Assembly (NCBI GenBank): GCA_963514095.1
Contig: OY741281.1
Span: forward strand, 9,893,819-9,957,818
DNA: 64,000 bases
Origin: Eutrigla gurnardus
Taxonomy: Eukaryota > Chordata > Actinopteri > Perciformes > Triglidae
Direction of reading: 5' to 3'
Shown here: positions 34,611-46,732 of the stretch, one piece after another
Layout: each line of letters starts with the position of its first letter
Numbering within the stretch: the stretch's first letter is position 1
Translations under genes and position numbers: made by a program
The notes under the pieces: model-generated
Databases searched by the model: none
What the model was told of the DNA's origin: nothing
The model's input: only the letters and a program-made list of their open reading frames with translations

Positions 34611-36140
34611 GGGCCCTAGTTTCGTAGACCAGGCGCAGTCAGCTTTCAGCGCACCTGCGCCGCGCCGACGAGATGTGTCCGCCTGGACTTTGCAAGTTTC
34701 GTGCACCGCGCAGGCTCGCGCAGGCACACCTCCCGTCTCGCCCACCGGCGCAAGTGGGAAAGAGGGAGGAGAAGAAGGCGTGAGTGGGAGACGAGGAGGA
34801 GACGAGGCGTGGACTGGGATTGGGCGCGTTTCGGATTGCATGCATTTGCGCCGATGCATGCACGAGACTTGAGAGGATCCGCCGGAACTGGTCATAAACA
34901 CGCCAAATTCTCACCACGTCAAGTCGGACACAGGTGCACTTCACGGACCTTTTTATTTATTTATTTTTTTTAAACTTTATTAATAATTGTATACATAACA
35001 AAAACTATTGCGCCAGGGGAAACTTCATGGACTTTGCACAAAGAATATGGCCTGCCCAGTGGCGCTGGCTTTCTTCGAAGCTGACGAACTCGAGCCGAGG
35101 CATTTGAAGTCCCGTTGTTGACGGAGGCTGAGGAATTTTCTCACGTGGGAAATACCACGTGATAATTCTAACCAACTAGGGCAACGTTGAGGGGAGTGTC
35201 TTATGTCCGCACTTATTTCAGACCATCTGCAGAGAAAAGCATGTGAAGGGAGGTACCCTGGAGATACCGCAAGTTTTTAAAGTCATGTGACATGTCGCAA
35301 AGGGAAGTTATCACCAGCATTTGTGACGTTTTTTTCCCAGAATGCCTTGTTTTGCGAGGCAAATGCATGCGCATGCTTGATTCGAAACAAGCCTATTAAT
35401 ACAGCCGATTCAGATCTCCACCAATCAAATGAGCTCCTCTCCTCACCTTTAATGCGTTAGGGGAGGTTCAGTGCAAGTTCCGTCATTTGACAACCCGATG
35501 ACAGAAGCAGCGCCGCCGCTCCCACCACGCTCATCACGCACTGTGCGCGCGTATCATAATAATAACAATGCCGATATTATAAAAAACAGGAGAGAGAGAG
35601 GGAGATGTTTTGGTCCGAGAGGCTGAGTTTCCGTTACGCGTGCCATCCGCCTTTGATCTGACGTCAGATGTGACGGGACAATCTATATAGATATAAATTC
35701 ACGTGTTCATTCAATTAGTTGCATTAAATAGTGTTTGTTGTGATTATTTATTGCATTTAAATGTGCCTGGAACTGTGGAAACCTGCCTGTGAGGTCTCGG
35801 TGACGTGTGCGCACTGCGCACAGTCAGCCAAACTTCCACTCCGCCAGCTGTGATTCGCATTGAATGAATGGACTTTATTTGCGCCTTGCGCCGAAAGTAG
35901 ACCAGGTCGGAGCTGGCGAGCTTTCAGCGCAGTCTCGGCGAGGCTTTTTGCCACGAAACTTCCGCTACGCCAAGCTGAATCTGTGACGCCTCCCCCTGCT
36001 GCGCCGCCACACCCATCTAGGCGCAGGCGATCCACCAAACTGCCAAACTGACCGTGCGCAAGGCTGCGCGGGTCGAAACTTGCATTGCGCCGGCTCCGCC
36101 ACCCTGCGCCGCCCTGCGCTGCGCCACGAAACTAGGGCCC
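34611..36140. mobile_element. Non-autonomous DNA transposon with GGGCCCTAGTTTCGT terminal inverted repeats
   Basis: The left end GGGCCCTAGTTTCGT (34611-34625) and right end ACGAAACTAGGGCCC (36126-36140) are perfect inverted repeats. ATA flanks each end and may be a 3-bp target duplication. Both arms are dense in GCGC and CAGGCGCA-type words, in sharp contrast to the AT-rich surroundings. A segment of the left arm (GTAGACCAGG…GCTTTCAGCGCA, about 34625-34655) recurs in direct orientation at about 35897-35933. No transposase was recognised. The GGGCCC ends and short target duplication suggest a PIF/Harbinger-like or similar superfamily, but I cannot settle it. Confidence 0.75.
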
Positions 36141-36425
36141 ATAATGTTCAATTTGTTTCAATATCTCCTGACTCAACCTTCTGCTTGTGATAAGTGATAC
36201 TGACGTCTGAATGGACTCTCAGGCAGCAGCAGTGGACATTAGCCTGAAAAGCCATTTGCAGCTTGAGAGGCTGGGACAGACTCTTTAATCTGTCTCATAA
36301 ATAACCCTTACTTCCCTCTCACATTCATTGATCAGGAGAAACAGTTCCAACAAAGTAGTAGAAAGTAGCTGCTGTGAGGTGTCATGGGCCCCCTGAACTT
36401 CAGCAATAAAATGTCTCTCAAAGAG
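36141..36425. other. Intergenic segment, nothing recognised
   Basis: Short AT-rich stretch between the DNA transposon and the degenerate minisatellite. Confidence 0.5.
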
Positions 36426-36715
36426 AAATGCACCAACTAGGAAGAGACTCAAAATGACCACAAAGAATGATACAACAACTACAAAGTGTAGTTAAAGGCA
36501 TTTCCAACGATACCAAAACACCTATAAATAGATACAAAAAACCAAAGTGACCAACACAACTCCAAATAGACACAAGCAGACTACAACTACAAATAGAGAA
36601 TGAGACACAAAACAATCACAATGAAACTGAAAATGACGACAAAAAACACAAAATGACTACAAGGAAACACAAAACGACTGAAACAACCCCAAAAAGATGC
36701 GAAGAGACAAGAGAC
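36426..36715 (+). repeat. Degenerate short tandem repeat (ACACAAAATGACTAC-like)
   Basis: Many imperfect copies of a roughly 20-bp unit resembling ACACAAAATGACTACAAAGA occur in series. A small related patch is at 59505-59550. This is a common decayed satellite-like repeat in fish. Confidence 0.6.
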
Positions 36716-37309
36716 TCACGACTATCAAAAGCAGAAAAACATTCATAACTCCACGTATTCTTGCGGCCACTATCTGACCACTAATTATCTCCTTGCTTTT
36801 ATATCTACTATTATGGAGAGCTGAGGGTCGGTCTCTGAAACACAAATGAATTGCTGTCAGTGGGCCTAATATATAATAAGATCCTTCTCACAATAACAAC
36901 TTTCAGTCCAATGGGACTTTTTTTCGGAGTATTGGAATAACAGGCGCGAATAGTGAGGAAGTAGAGCCCTAATATGCTGCAGTACAATAAAGAATTCACA
37001 CACATTAAAAAAAAGGATATCTCCAATTAACGTAAGTTATAAAGTCAAACATTGCAATTTGTGTTGTAGCATACAGCCATCTGCTCTATCCTTAAAATAT
37101 ATTATAACAAAACACAAGACAGTGAATATTGTTCTTTATCTGTGTTTGCTAGAAAAACAACAACAACATTGATCATACAATTCAACCTCGATAAAAAGTG
37201 AATTGGCGCCACGTTGAATATAGATGAGTCAATACAGTGAGAGACCTAATGACCTCCTCAGGTAGTGTAGCCAATGCTTTTGCTGTCAACATCTCTGATA
37301 AAAATAATA
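36716..37309. other. AT-rich intergenic segment, nothing recognised
   Basis: No gene or element recognised. Confidence 0.5.
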
Positions 37310-37946
37310 CATGGTGTGGTGGCGAGGATAAGGTGGAAGTAAAAAAGAAAAGTAAAGCCTAATAATTTGACCAACAACCAAATTAGGAAAAGGAACCGAC
37401 AACGCCACCCTGGGAATCTCGCCCAGGGAATTAATTTGGAAGGCACACAGGTAAGTTTACTCAATCAGGCATGAGACGTGGTTCAGATATTTAGAAAAAT
37501 ATACAACTTTTATTGTTAACTGACTAGTTTAAAATATCAATTTCATTCATACAAAAGAAAATCAAAACAAAAATAAAAAAAAGGGGGGCTGGAGCTGAGT
37601 GTATGGACAGGAGCGTAGTGCAGGAGGGGGGGTTAACCAAAAAGAAATCAATTCAAACACCCGACGTGACACACACACTCCGGGAAGTGAAGCCTGCTTC
37701 CCCGGACACTGCAAACAAAAAGGGGATACCACCACCCGGGCACCAGTACTGCCACCACCAGTCTCCAGCAACTGAAAGAAATAAACAAAATAGATCAATC
37801 ACAAAACAAAAAGGGGCAAATAATCTTAACCAATATCAATACGTGCCCACTTTAAGAACTGAAGAATAAACTAAAAAAAACAAAACAAATTTAAATATGT
37901 AATCAATCCAAAATAACAAAATTACTCGAATAACCCAACACTCATC

Positions 37947-37968
37947 CACACACACACACACACACACA
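37947..37968 (+). repeat. (CA)n microsatellite
   Basis: Eleven CA units. Confidence 0.9.
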
Positions 37969-38664
37969 GGCCAGGCTCTAGTTAAAACACCCAGGCGTGA
38001 GTCTAACAGAGACGCTCTAGGGCATAATGTGGGCCGCAGACGCCAGGCCGCGGCGACCGCCAGGTGAAGCCAAGCAGAGCAAGAGCAGCCACACAGCCAA
38101 GCAGCGTGAAGACCACGCAAAGCAGAACAAACAGTCAAAACGGAGCAGAGCAAAGCATCAGCGGTTGAAGCAGAGATAAAACAGCGACAAAGCAGCAGCG
38201 ACCCCAATCAGCTGATCGCACGTTACACCTAATGATAAAAGAAAATAAATAAATTAGCGTCACTACATTTAACAGCAAATACTGCGGTCGGTTGCTATAC
38301 CAACACATACCTGGGACACACCCAGTCGCACCGGAGGAGGGAGAGAGAGAGAGAGCGCGGCCACTGCTGGTGTTTACCTGTGACCACACTAGCGTTAGCC
38401 CTCAGACAGCATCAACTACAATGGCAAGAAAGGGAGGACACTTACCACACAAACTACGCCACACATATGGGACGCACGAAAAACCGCACGCCAGCAGCTG
38501 CCCTACAAACAAGCACAAATGCCGTGAGCACGCAGAAAAGGACCGAGCGACCAGTGTGGTGGAGCAGCGGGCAACCATACCTGTCGGGCCAACAACCTGT
38601 GACTCGGAAATGACGCACCGATGACGACAGAGGCGCAAAAGGAATAGCCCGTGAAGGGTGGTGG

Positions 38665-38672
38665 CTTTTATA
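38665..38672 (-). promoter_or_regulatory. Candidate TATA box (TATAAAAG)
   Basis: A perfect TATAAAAG on the minus strand followed by a GC-rich region. It lies inside the possible LTR block; no gene can be assigned to it. Confidence 0.4.
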
Positions 38673-39029
38673 CTGGCCCGGAATGATAGATGGCACCTGT
38701 GTGCTGCTACAATGGCACCAGTTTAAGGGTCATGGGGTTTGCTAACATCAATAGTTTTCTTCTTGTTGGGAGAATAATTGTGTAGGCTAGCAAATAAACT
38801 TCAGAGGCAAAGTCAAAGGGTCTCCTCAATCAATGCCTTCCATATGGGTTTTTCCTCTTTGGCATGTGAAGGTGCATAGAAAACCTGATTTGATCATTAG
38901 ATTTCAACATGTCGCTAAGAAATAATGGTCCAGCTGGTTTACAGCATCACCTCTCTAAAGTAAATGTGGCAGACTGACGGAAGCGTGGCTGCCATTCAGC
39001 GCCTACGGCCCCTCCGACCCCCACCTCAA

Positions 39030-39130
39030 ACATACAGCAGTCATACACATTCACACGAGGCAAGCTGGGTGAAGTGTCTTGCCCAAGGACACAACGACCA
39101 TGACACAGTGACAAGGGCGGGGATCGTTTG
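39030..39130 (-). mobile_element. Decayed SINE fragment
   Basis: Contains GTCTTGCCCAAGGACACAACG and a GGGGATCG-type remnant of a B-box, as in the second fish SINE family. Strongly degenerate. Confidence 0.35.
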
Positions 39131-40102
39131 AAACAAACAGGAGAGCAGGGGTAGCCAGCAAGGTGCCTGTGAATGCGTTGTCACCCGCAGAGAGCCAATG
39201 AGTCACCCTCATGCACGTTCCAAAAAAAAAAAAGCACACGTCACCAGTGGAGTTGTTTGGTGAAGCGTATTTTTAAAAAATATTTATAATATTCTGTACA
39301 ATAGAATGGCCAGCAGCATGATGAAGTGCTGCATCTTTTCAGCTCTTGGGATGTTTTCTCATATAGAAAATCTCATCCACTTCCGTGGATATTCCGTATC
39401 ATAGCAACAAGATGCAATTAAATGCTGCAAAACACCCATTTCAGAGATGCCTGCTGTTTTCAGCTGGGGAAAAACCCACTTTGGTAGAAACACAACTTTG
39501 CGCATAAATATGACAAAATCTGACTTTCATAGAAACAGATTAACTCTTGACAATAACAGAGATATCAACTTATAATAAGTGCATAATATTCAAGGTAAAC
39601 TGAGCAAAAATGTATTATTTGGAATAAATAAAATGAAAAAAGTAGCCCTAAGTATTACTCTCTACCTTTCAGGTAGCTCTCAGTCTGAAAAAAGAAAATC
39701 GATGATCCATCCTGTGCTGTTATTAAGTTGGAGGTTTGTCACAGTGATGGTGTCAACAGAAGCAGATAGAACTCCTCATCTTTAAATGATTCTTCTTCTT
39801 CTCCTCTCACAGACACAGTGTGCGATATGTTGCTTCGGCTAATGAAAGGTGTTTGTATTCTCTTGCAGGAGTGTGAATTTGAACTTTGAATGCTGTTGTT
39901 TATAAGAAAAAAACAAGACTCTTCAGGCCACTCACAGGTTAGCGCTGTTACGTCTTGCACAGGTATGCGTTGTTATGGTGACTATGGAACCCATTAGCTC
40001 CCCAATCCATTTCTCTCTCTCAAGCACATGCAAGCAGACACACTTCAATACTCCAATACACATTGTGCAAATATACAATATGCACTCATGGAAGTCAGAT
40101 TA
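39131..40102. other. AT-rich intergenic segment, nothing recognised
   Basis: No gene or clear element recognised. Confidence 0.5.
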
Positions 40103-40176
40103 GCAGCTGGGATCGGCTCCAGCCCCCCCACGACGCTGAATACAGGATAAGTGGTAGACAATGGATGGATGGATGG
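40103..40176 (+). mobile_element. Very short 3' fragment of the L2-tailed SINE
   Basis: Only the last part of the element (GCTGGGATCGGCTCCAGCC… to the ATGG tail) is present. AGATTA occurs on both sides and may be the target duplication. An extreme 5' truncation. Confidence 0.75.
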
Positions 40177-40699
40177 AATTTAGATTAAAAACAGGTCAGG
40201 AAAGAACAGAGCACTGCTAAAATTAATATATCAGTTAAAATTGGAAACGATGAAAAAAATGCAAATCCGATCACCCATAGGATTTATGCTGGATCAAAGA
40301 AATAAGAATTAGAATAAAATAATAAAACATTTAAATAAGAAAATAAGTAAAACAGATTGATCCGAACACCAAGTTCATGAAGTTAATATGGTGCTTTGAA
40401 CAGTTTTCAATGGCTCAGATTGAATGTCTGATAGTAATAATAGAAAATAATACTTCCACTAACCCTCTCAAAGAATTGTTGTTTAATTTTTCAAATGAAC
40501 TTAACAGAGAGGACCTGAAGTTAACTCCAGCATTTTTCGCTGTGGACAGGGATGATAACAGCAGCGAATCAACAGTGTTTAATTTGATACTCTGTGCACC
40601 AATCCCCAGGAAGCCAGCATGATAAAGATGGATGGAGCAGCGCTTTACCAATTGGCCACATGCAAACACAAATTCTGGTAATCCTGGACAAAAACCGAT

Positions 40700-40840
40700 G
40701 CGGTAACTTTACCACCTTTTGTCTGTATTTCTATTGCACTTTTGTTTAACTGTAATCTTTAATTGTTCTGTGAAGCAGCCTTGAATTGCCTTGGCGTATG
40801 AAAGGTGCTACACAAAAAAAGTTGCCTTGCCTTGTAAATG
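40700..40840 (+). mobile_element. LINE 3'-end fragment
   Basis: CCTTGAATTGCCTTGGCGTATGAAAGGTGCTACAC… ending in a TTGCC repeat resembles the common 3' tail of fish L2-type LINEs. No coding part. Confidence 0.4.
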
Positions 40841-43800
40841 AAGTGTAAAGGACGACTCACGACTAAAATATAACGATCGCATCGATCATTCCCGGGAGTA
40901 TCTACTGATACGTTGGCTGTGTGGAGTAATGAGTTTGGAGGTGATACATGGAGGCATTCAAAACGGCCACACCTGGAGTTGGTGATCGGGCAGCTTCCGA
41001 GCATATTAGGATTCAAGTGACACCTGCGGTCTTGCTTTGAGTCGATATAAAACAGGGTGAGAGGCAAGGCATTACATCATAATCACAGAAGGAGGTTTTT
41101 GATGAATTTTTGAAGCCCAGAGAAAAGGATGGAATTCAGATTAAGAGATAACTGCATAAAAAGACAAAGAGCCTTTGGAACAGAAAGCTGCAACTTCAGG
41201 AAAGGACACAAACAACATAATTTGGGCATTTGGTGTTCAATCAGCCTAAAATCATACAGTAGGTGATTCCCTCATGAACAAATTCCAGACCCTCTCACGG
41301 CAGTCACAATATTGAAATCAACTGATTCATGTATGTCCACTTCTTTCGTTTTTCGAGTCAATCACCACAGAATTACATTAAAAAACTGTTTATACTGGGA
41401 ACTGTCTTTCATGCCTCATCTTTCGCTAGTATCCTACCCGCCAACTCCTGAACCATCTTTCCCCTTTGAGTCTGCCCCAAAAAAAACAGGTTAGGTGCAT
41501 TTTTGGACACGTTGTCTCGAACACCACTATCATAATTGAAAATCCTGTGTTTTTGAGCTCATCGACTTCCCCACCCGCCCACCATGCATTTCATTTGTGG
41601 GCGTCCACCATGAAAAATGATCCCTGTTGACTTTCATTGGCACTGTTTTCCTTCTGAATGACAAAATTTTAAAAAAGGGCAATTCGTACACAAAATCAAT
41701 ACATTGCATCTGGTGATTATTTCCAAAGCTGCCGTGAGAACGGGATGTCTCATCATTGTTCATTTACACATTGCACAGCTGGAGAATTCATAATGAGTTC
41801 TTAAAGTGAATTGTTAAAGATTTCCTCTTTTCAGGCTCACTCTCTTCCAATTCTCTCTGCTCCACTAACTTTTGTTACCCAATCCAATCTCTCATTCAGC
41901 ATTTCTTTTGTCTTTCTGAGAAAAACCAAACCCTTTGAGGGCATATTGGCTTCAGGACAGCTCTCGGCCTTAATAGTTGGATCATAACAAAGGTCACTTT
42001 GTGTGCAAAGACAAAAAAGAAACCTCATCATGGTTTCATTGAGGCTCTTTTTCAATTGTTTCTTTCATTTTCACAAGACTAAAAACAATGTGAGGGAAGC
42101 CAGATTGTAGGCTAAGTTTCAACGTGGTTTTCAGCATACTTGATGCCAATTTGTTTTGTTCATACATGGGTGAAATGAACAGTATAAGCTTGTTTGTAAA
42201 GCCATAGTTTATGTCTGATGGATTTGCTTGACATGTTGTTTCGGGTATGAATAAAACCCCAAACCCTAAATTCAAGGAGTGAGCTATGCAGGGCACAGGG
42301 ATTCCTCTTCTTGGAATACATTTGAAATACATGATTCTGTCATATGACTGGCCTTGAGTGACGGCTGCCTCGCTGTAACTGCTGCAAATCTCACTGGATA
42401 CTTTTTCGATAGAAAACAGTTAAAAAAACATATACCCATTCATAATTAATCACATTCCACAATTAAAAGCTGGTACTCTACTAATTTATGGAGCTATGCA
42501 GGTCATTGCTCGGTTGGTCAACGAGAAGAAAGTAGGTCATTGTTGACACATTGTCTGCCAGTGGTCCTATCAGAGGCTGGATAGTTGGATCTGCTGTCTT
42601 GTCTCCTCATAAACTGGATCTGTAACATTGTTGAGCCAGTGGAGGTGGGACAGGTTAACTAGTCATGGCTGCTGGGTTACAGGCCTCCTCCTCCTCTTTC
42701 TCTTCCTTCTCCTCCTTACCATATCTGCCATCAGTTTCTTTTTTAGCCTTTTTCTTTACTGCTCCACCTTGTTGATCAATGTAAGTTAACAGCTCACCTT
42801 AAAGTGTCTATTCGCTCTTGAAGTAAGGAGACATTCACACTCTTGCCACTGTTGTTGTTTGGAGGCCTCTAATAGTTATAGTTGACAACGACCCCATCAG
42901 CCTAGTGGATAACAAATGACGCATTGTGCTCTCAGGGAGATGAAAGACATCAGAAAAAGCATAGAAATTAGCTAGGCTGATACCGCCATCATTTATGAGG
43001 TTATATAAAATGATGAGTCATGCTTGCTTTATTGTGCTATTGAAAAGTAAATGAAAGGAAGGAATGAAATCAGGTTTGAATTGCGAACCACAATAATGTA
43101 TCGCAAACCATTTAACCACCATTAGTCACATGGCAGAATATTCCTCATCTTATTTGTTTGTTTCCGCTTTTTTTTAAAATTGTTTAGGAAATGTTTTTGG
43201 ATTGTATGGTGTGTTGTACTTCTTTTTCCACTGTTGTGTATCCCCTCTGGACTAAGTGCAATTGACTGGAAAGCAATAGGACTCTCAGCTGGAACAGCCA
43301 ATCATTATTCAGATGCACAACCCCTGGAACCAATCAGCAACTGGGGAGTGGAGCTGCACAGTGTGAGGAGGGTAAAATGACTTTAGCTCATCTGGTTTTT
43401 AAGGTTTTTTTCATACTAATTGTTATCTTCTGTTTTTAAGATAGCTTCAGTTTTTTCTTAAAATGAGCAATACATGACACTCGCCCCCGGCTCAGGCATC
43501 GCCATGTTGAATGCCGCTGGGAGGCAATACAAATGCCCCCAATCTTGTATTACACACCTCTAAGGTATTTGCTTATGTAACACTGTTCTATTGCTGACTA
43601 TTTAAAGATTTGTTTCCCCCATTAGTGTGCTCCAGTCTCTGTTTTTGGGTTACCATACCCTCTCCTTTGGCGAACCAAAACTTAATGCAGCTGTTGAGTT
43701 TTAGAGTGCTGCAAATCCGAGGAATGGAAACGGCAGAGCAACATTCACAAACCACCTTTCACGAGCATATTCCTTAATTCTTGATTGTATAAAATGAATG

Positions 43801-46030
43801 ATTTGGCTTGCTGAAATGTGTTTCTTTATTTGAGCATAAAGAAATATGAGAAATATCTAAGTTTTCTCAAACCTAAGAATTAAAAAAGGACGTAACAGAA
43901 AACACCCCTGATGTTTTGCAGATTCCAGTGTGTAGTCTGATACCTCTGATACCTATGAATCCACCAACCCAAAGTATATTAAGGTGTTATTAAATTCAAA
44001 TACGTTTGAAGCAATAGTGAATGTATGCAAGTTATTTTTCAGTTTTATAAATGTTTTATTTGCTTCAGATTAAATTATTCATCATGATAAAAAACCCCGA
44101 GTATTTTTCCAGCAAAAAAACACCAGTTGCTCACCTCAGGGAAGAAACTGTAAAGATAAACTTGAATTATAAACGGTGGGAAGTAAAAAAGGAGCAAACT
44201 TTGCACTATGCAAGCATTTATTCAGCGATATTAAAATAAAATCATTTAAATCTTACATTTTTTGTGTTTTCCATTTTCAAATGCCAATTTTTAGGAATTG
44301 TTTTCAATTAAAGTAAAAACAAACAAAGTTAGGTTAAAGTCTGCACTCCAGAGAAAAGCTGACAAACAGAGCTGTTGCCAAGGTGGCAGCATGATTTATT
44401 GAAGCTACTTTGCAGCAGTGATTCACAGAGTATGCATTGGCCAAGCAAACAGCTTCATATCGGCACACATGAATCAAATTTCCCAGCGAAGCTTTTCACA
44501 ATAAAATGGGCTAGCCATTTACATCAGTGTTCTTGTGCATTTTTTGAGCTTTCAAATGCACTTTTAGTTCAAAAGGCATACATAAATAAGGCAATGTTGA
44601 ATATAGCACTTAGCATAATATTAAGACTGATCACATACGTTTGTACAGTTCACAAAGGACAAGGTTGCTATTCACATCACAGTGCAAAATATCTAAGGCA
44701 AGGGTAAGTTACACACATTACACAACACATACATAAATATACATTCAGTAAAATATGTCTTTTGACATAAATAGGATGAAAAATAGATCTCTATGTGGTC
44801 GCACATACATGCTGAGTGGGAAAACAAACCACATGTGCAAATGTACACGAATATCTACGCAAACCACAAATTCACAAGAGCGTTCATTTGAAATCAGATG
44901 GACTTTTAGCTATTTGTTGAGGCAGAAATCATGATTTGCAAACCTTAAAGCAACTTACTGTTCATAGACATAAGTTTATTTTTTAAAAGACCCTTTGCAT
45001 GTAACGAGCATATGTTCACAAACAGTCCAAAACTAACACTATACAGGCACGTATGAGCCGTATGATGATTTAATTTCAACTGATCATCAACTGACTAAGC
45101 TGAGTTATGTGACGCATTAGTGTGAGAATGTGTTGATCACGAAGAGTGTGAAGTTGCCATAATGGAGCCAAAAACTGTGAACAAAAACTAAAGGAAAGGT
45201 TCTAGGTCATCCTGAATCCTTTTCTCTTTCATGTAGGTTTAAATAAACTAAAATGCTTATTAATTGCCATCTTTTGTGCCTGAGAAATGCACTGACATTT
45301 TCCTGATTTACCCATTTTAAAGTCATGCATGAATGCATTTTCAGTATATTCTACACTGATTTTATATAAGTACTTACGCCCCTTACTTTTCCAGTTTTAC
45401 AACTGTGCTGGTATTGGTATTTTATCTTTTTGTGCTTGTTCCCAGAAGCATCTAGCTGGGAAAATCAAACGTAATACCTCCTTCCGACGAAGTAGTCGGT
45501 ATCTGTTTCCCCTTTGTTTCTGACAATTTTACCTCCAACTCAGAAAAATGCCTTTTAATAATAATAATAATAATTTGAAAAAAAGTACACGTCAGTTGAG
45601 CAGGATGTGTTCTGCACTTCCATTCATCTCTTCCTTAATTATTGGCACAAAACGAGAAAATCTCTGAGGTCTAATGTCTTTCATCATTCTTTCTCATGAA
45701 AAGTACATTTATAGCTCATACAAATCATTCCACGCATCACTGCACACTGTATGAAATGGTTGGTTGGCCCTGACTTCATATGAGAAGGCACAAGCATTAG
45801 CTAATACTTTTGTTCAAAGCTGTAGTTGGCCAGCTTCCTTTGTACATAATTAGTCTTTTAACAGTGAACAGATAAGAGTATAATCTGCGCTCTAGTAGAT
45901 ATATTCTTTTAAATGTTCCATCAATGAAGACAGAGACTGAAAAGACTGCTTTTATTTATAGTGCACCTTGGAATGAGATTCAGAGATCACTCAAACTTAC
46001 TGTTCATTTCACTCACTACGTTTAAGTCAT
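40841..46030. other. AT-rich intergenic region, nothing recognised
   Basis: About 5.2 kb between the repeat-rich part and MC4R. Several short open frames are present, but none shows a recognisable domain, biased codon use or plausible splice structure. Confidence 0.5.
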
Positions 46031-46210
46031 ATCTCAACCAAACATTCCAAAATGTCTGCTCAATTTTTAACTTTGTTTCATGTATTTATTTATTACCTTG
46101 TCTGTCCGTATTATGCTGCCTTGGCCAGGGCTCACTTGTAAAAGAGATATCTATCTCAGTGTGATTCTTCCCTGGTTAAAAAAAAAAAGGTAAAATAAAA
46201 AAATAAAAAC
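46031..46210 (+). mobile_element. LINE 3'-end fragment
   Basis: The segment TGCTGCCTTGGCCAGGGCTC… CTTGTAAAAGAGAT… TTCCCTGGTT followed by A-rich AAAATAAA tail matches the familiar 3' end of a fish non-LTR retrotransposon. No coding part remains. Confidence 0.6.
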
Positions 46211-46732
46211 GATACAGACATTTTCTTAACATGCATTGCGATGCAAAACAAAAAGGGGCACATCTCAGGGATATACCCATCTTTGACTGCAGTGTGCCAA
46301 ATGCTCTGTTATGAGGTGGATTATAGTTTTAATAAGACGTGGAGGTAGTCTGTCATAATCTATGATCATATATGCTGCAACAGCTTGGATTTTCTTCGAC
46401 AGTGAAAACGTATCATGTGTATTTGTTATATAGATACACTCTCTCACTTACACACACACACACACACATGCTGGTAACATTTACTTCAAATTGCACTTCA
46501 GAACGGCATTTACTAAGAAAGAAAATGTCTTTACATAGCAATACTCTATTTTACAAGGTGTCTGTAAACCTACCTCTTCAGCAACCCAAAGGCAAGCACC
46601 CTACCTATCAATCATTCAGAGACTGCGAGAACAGGGCAGAACAGAGCCACATCAGTCCACAGCAATTACAGCTCAAAATCTCAAAGTCCTTGAAGGCCAA
46701 ATTTCATTCCGTTCTGACACTTAACAAGCAGC
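46211..46732 (-). other. MC4R 3' flank / 3' UTR
   Basis: Lies just downstream of the MC4R stop codon. A CA microsatellite sits at 46450-46468. No AATAAA on the minus strand is seen until about 46082-46090, inside the LINE tail, so the true poly(A) site is uncertain. Confidence 0.45.
46450..46468 (+). repeat. (CA)n microsatellite
   Basis: About nine CA units, 3' of MC4R. Confidence 0.9.

Larger units (their letters stand above)
37315..38730 (-). mobile_element. Possible LTR or promoter-bearing retroelement block
   Basis: Read on the minus strand, a perfect TATAAAAG (38672-38665) begins a roughly 1.15-kb unit that ends near AATAAAAG (37514-37507). Its composition differs from the flanks. CATGG occurs at both borders (37310-37314 and 38731-38735), a possible 5-bp target duplication, but the ends are not a clean TG…CA pair. 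It could be a solo LTR or an unrecognised non-coding transcription unit. No conserved protein was seen. Confidence 0.35.

Noticed and set aside
34560..34973. Several overlapping ORFs on both strands at 34.6-35.0 kb
   Set aside because: They lie in the GC-rich arm of the DNA transposon, where stop codons are rare by composition; none has a domain.
43180..43380. Short frame with a signal-peptide-like start, 66 residues
   Set aside because: Begins at TTG rather than ATG, has no recognisable mature peptide and no conserved cleavage or splice evidence. The first real ATG is in a different frame.
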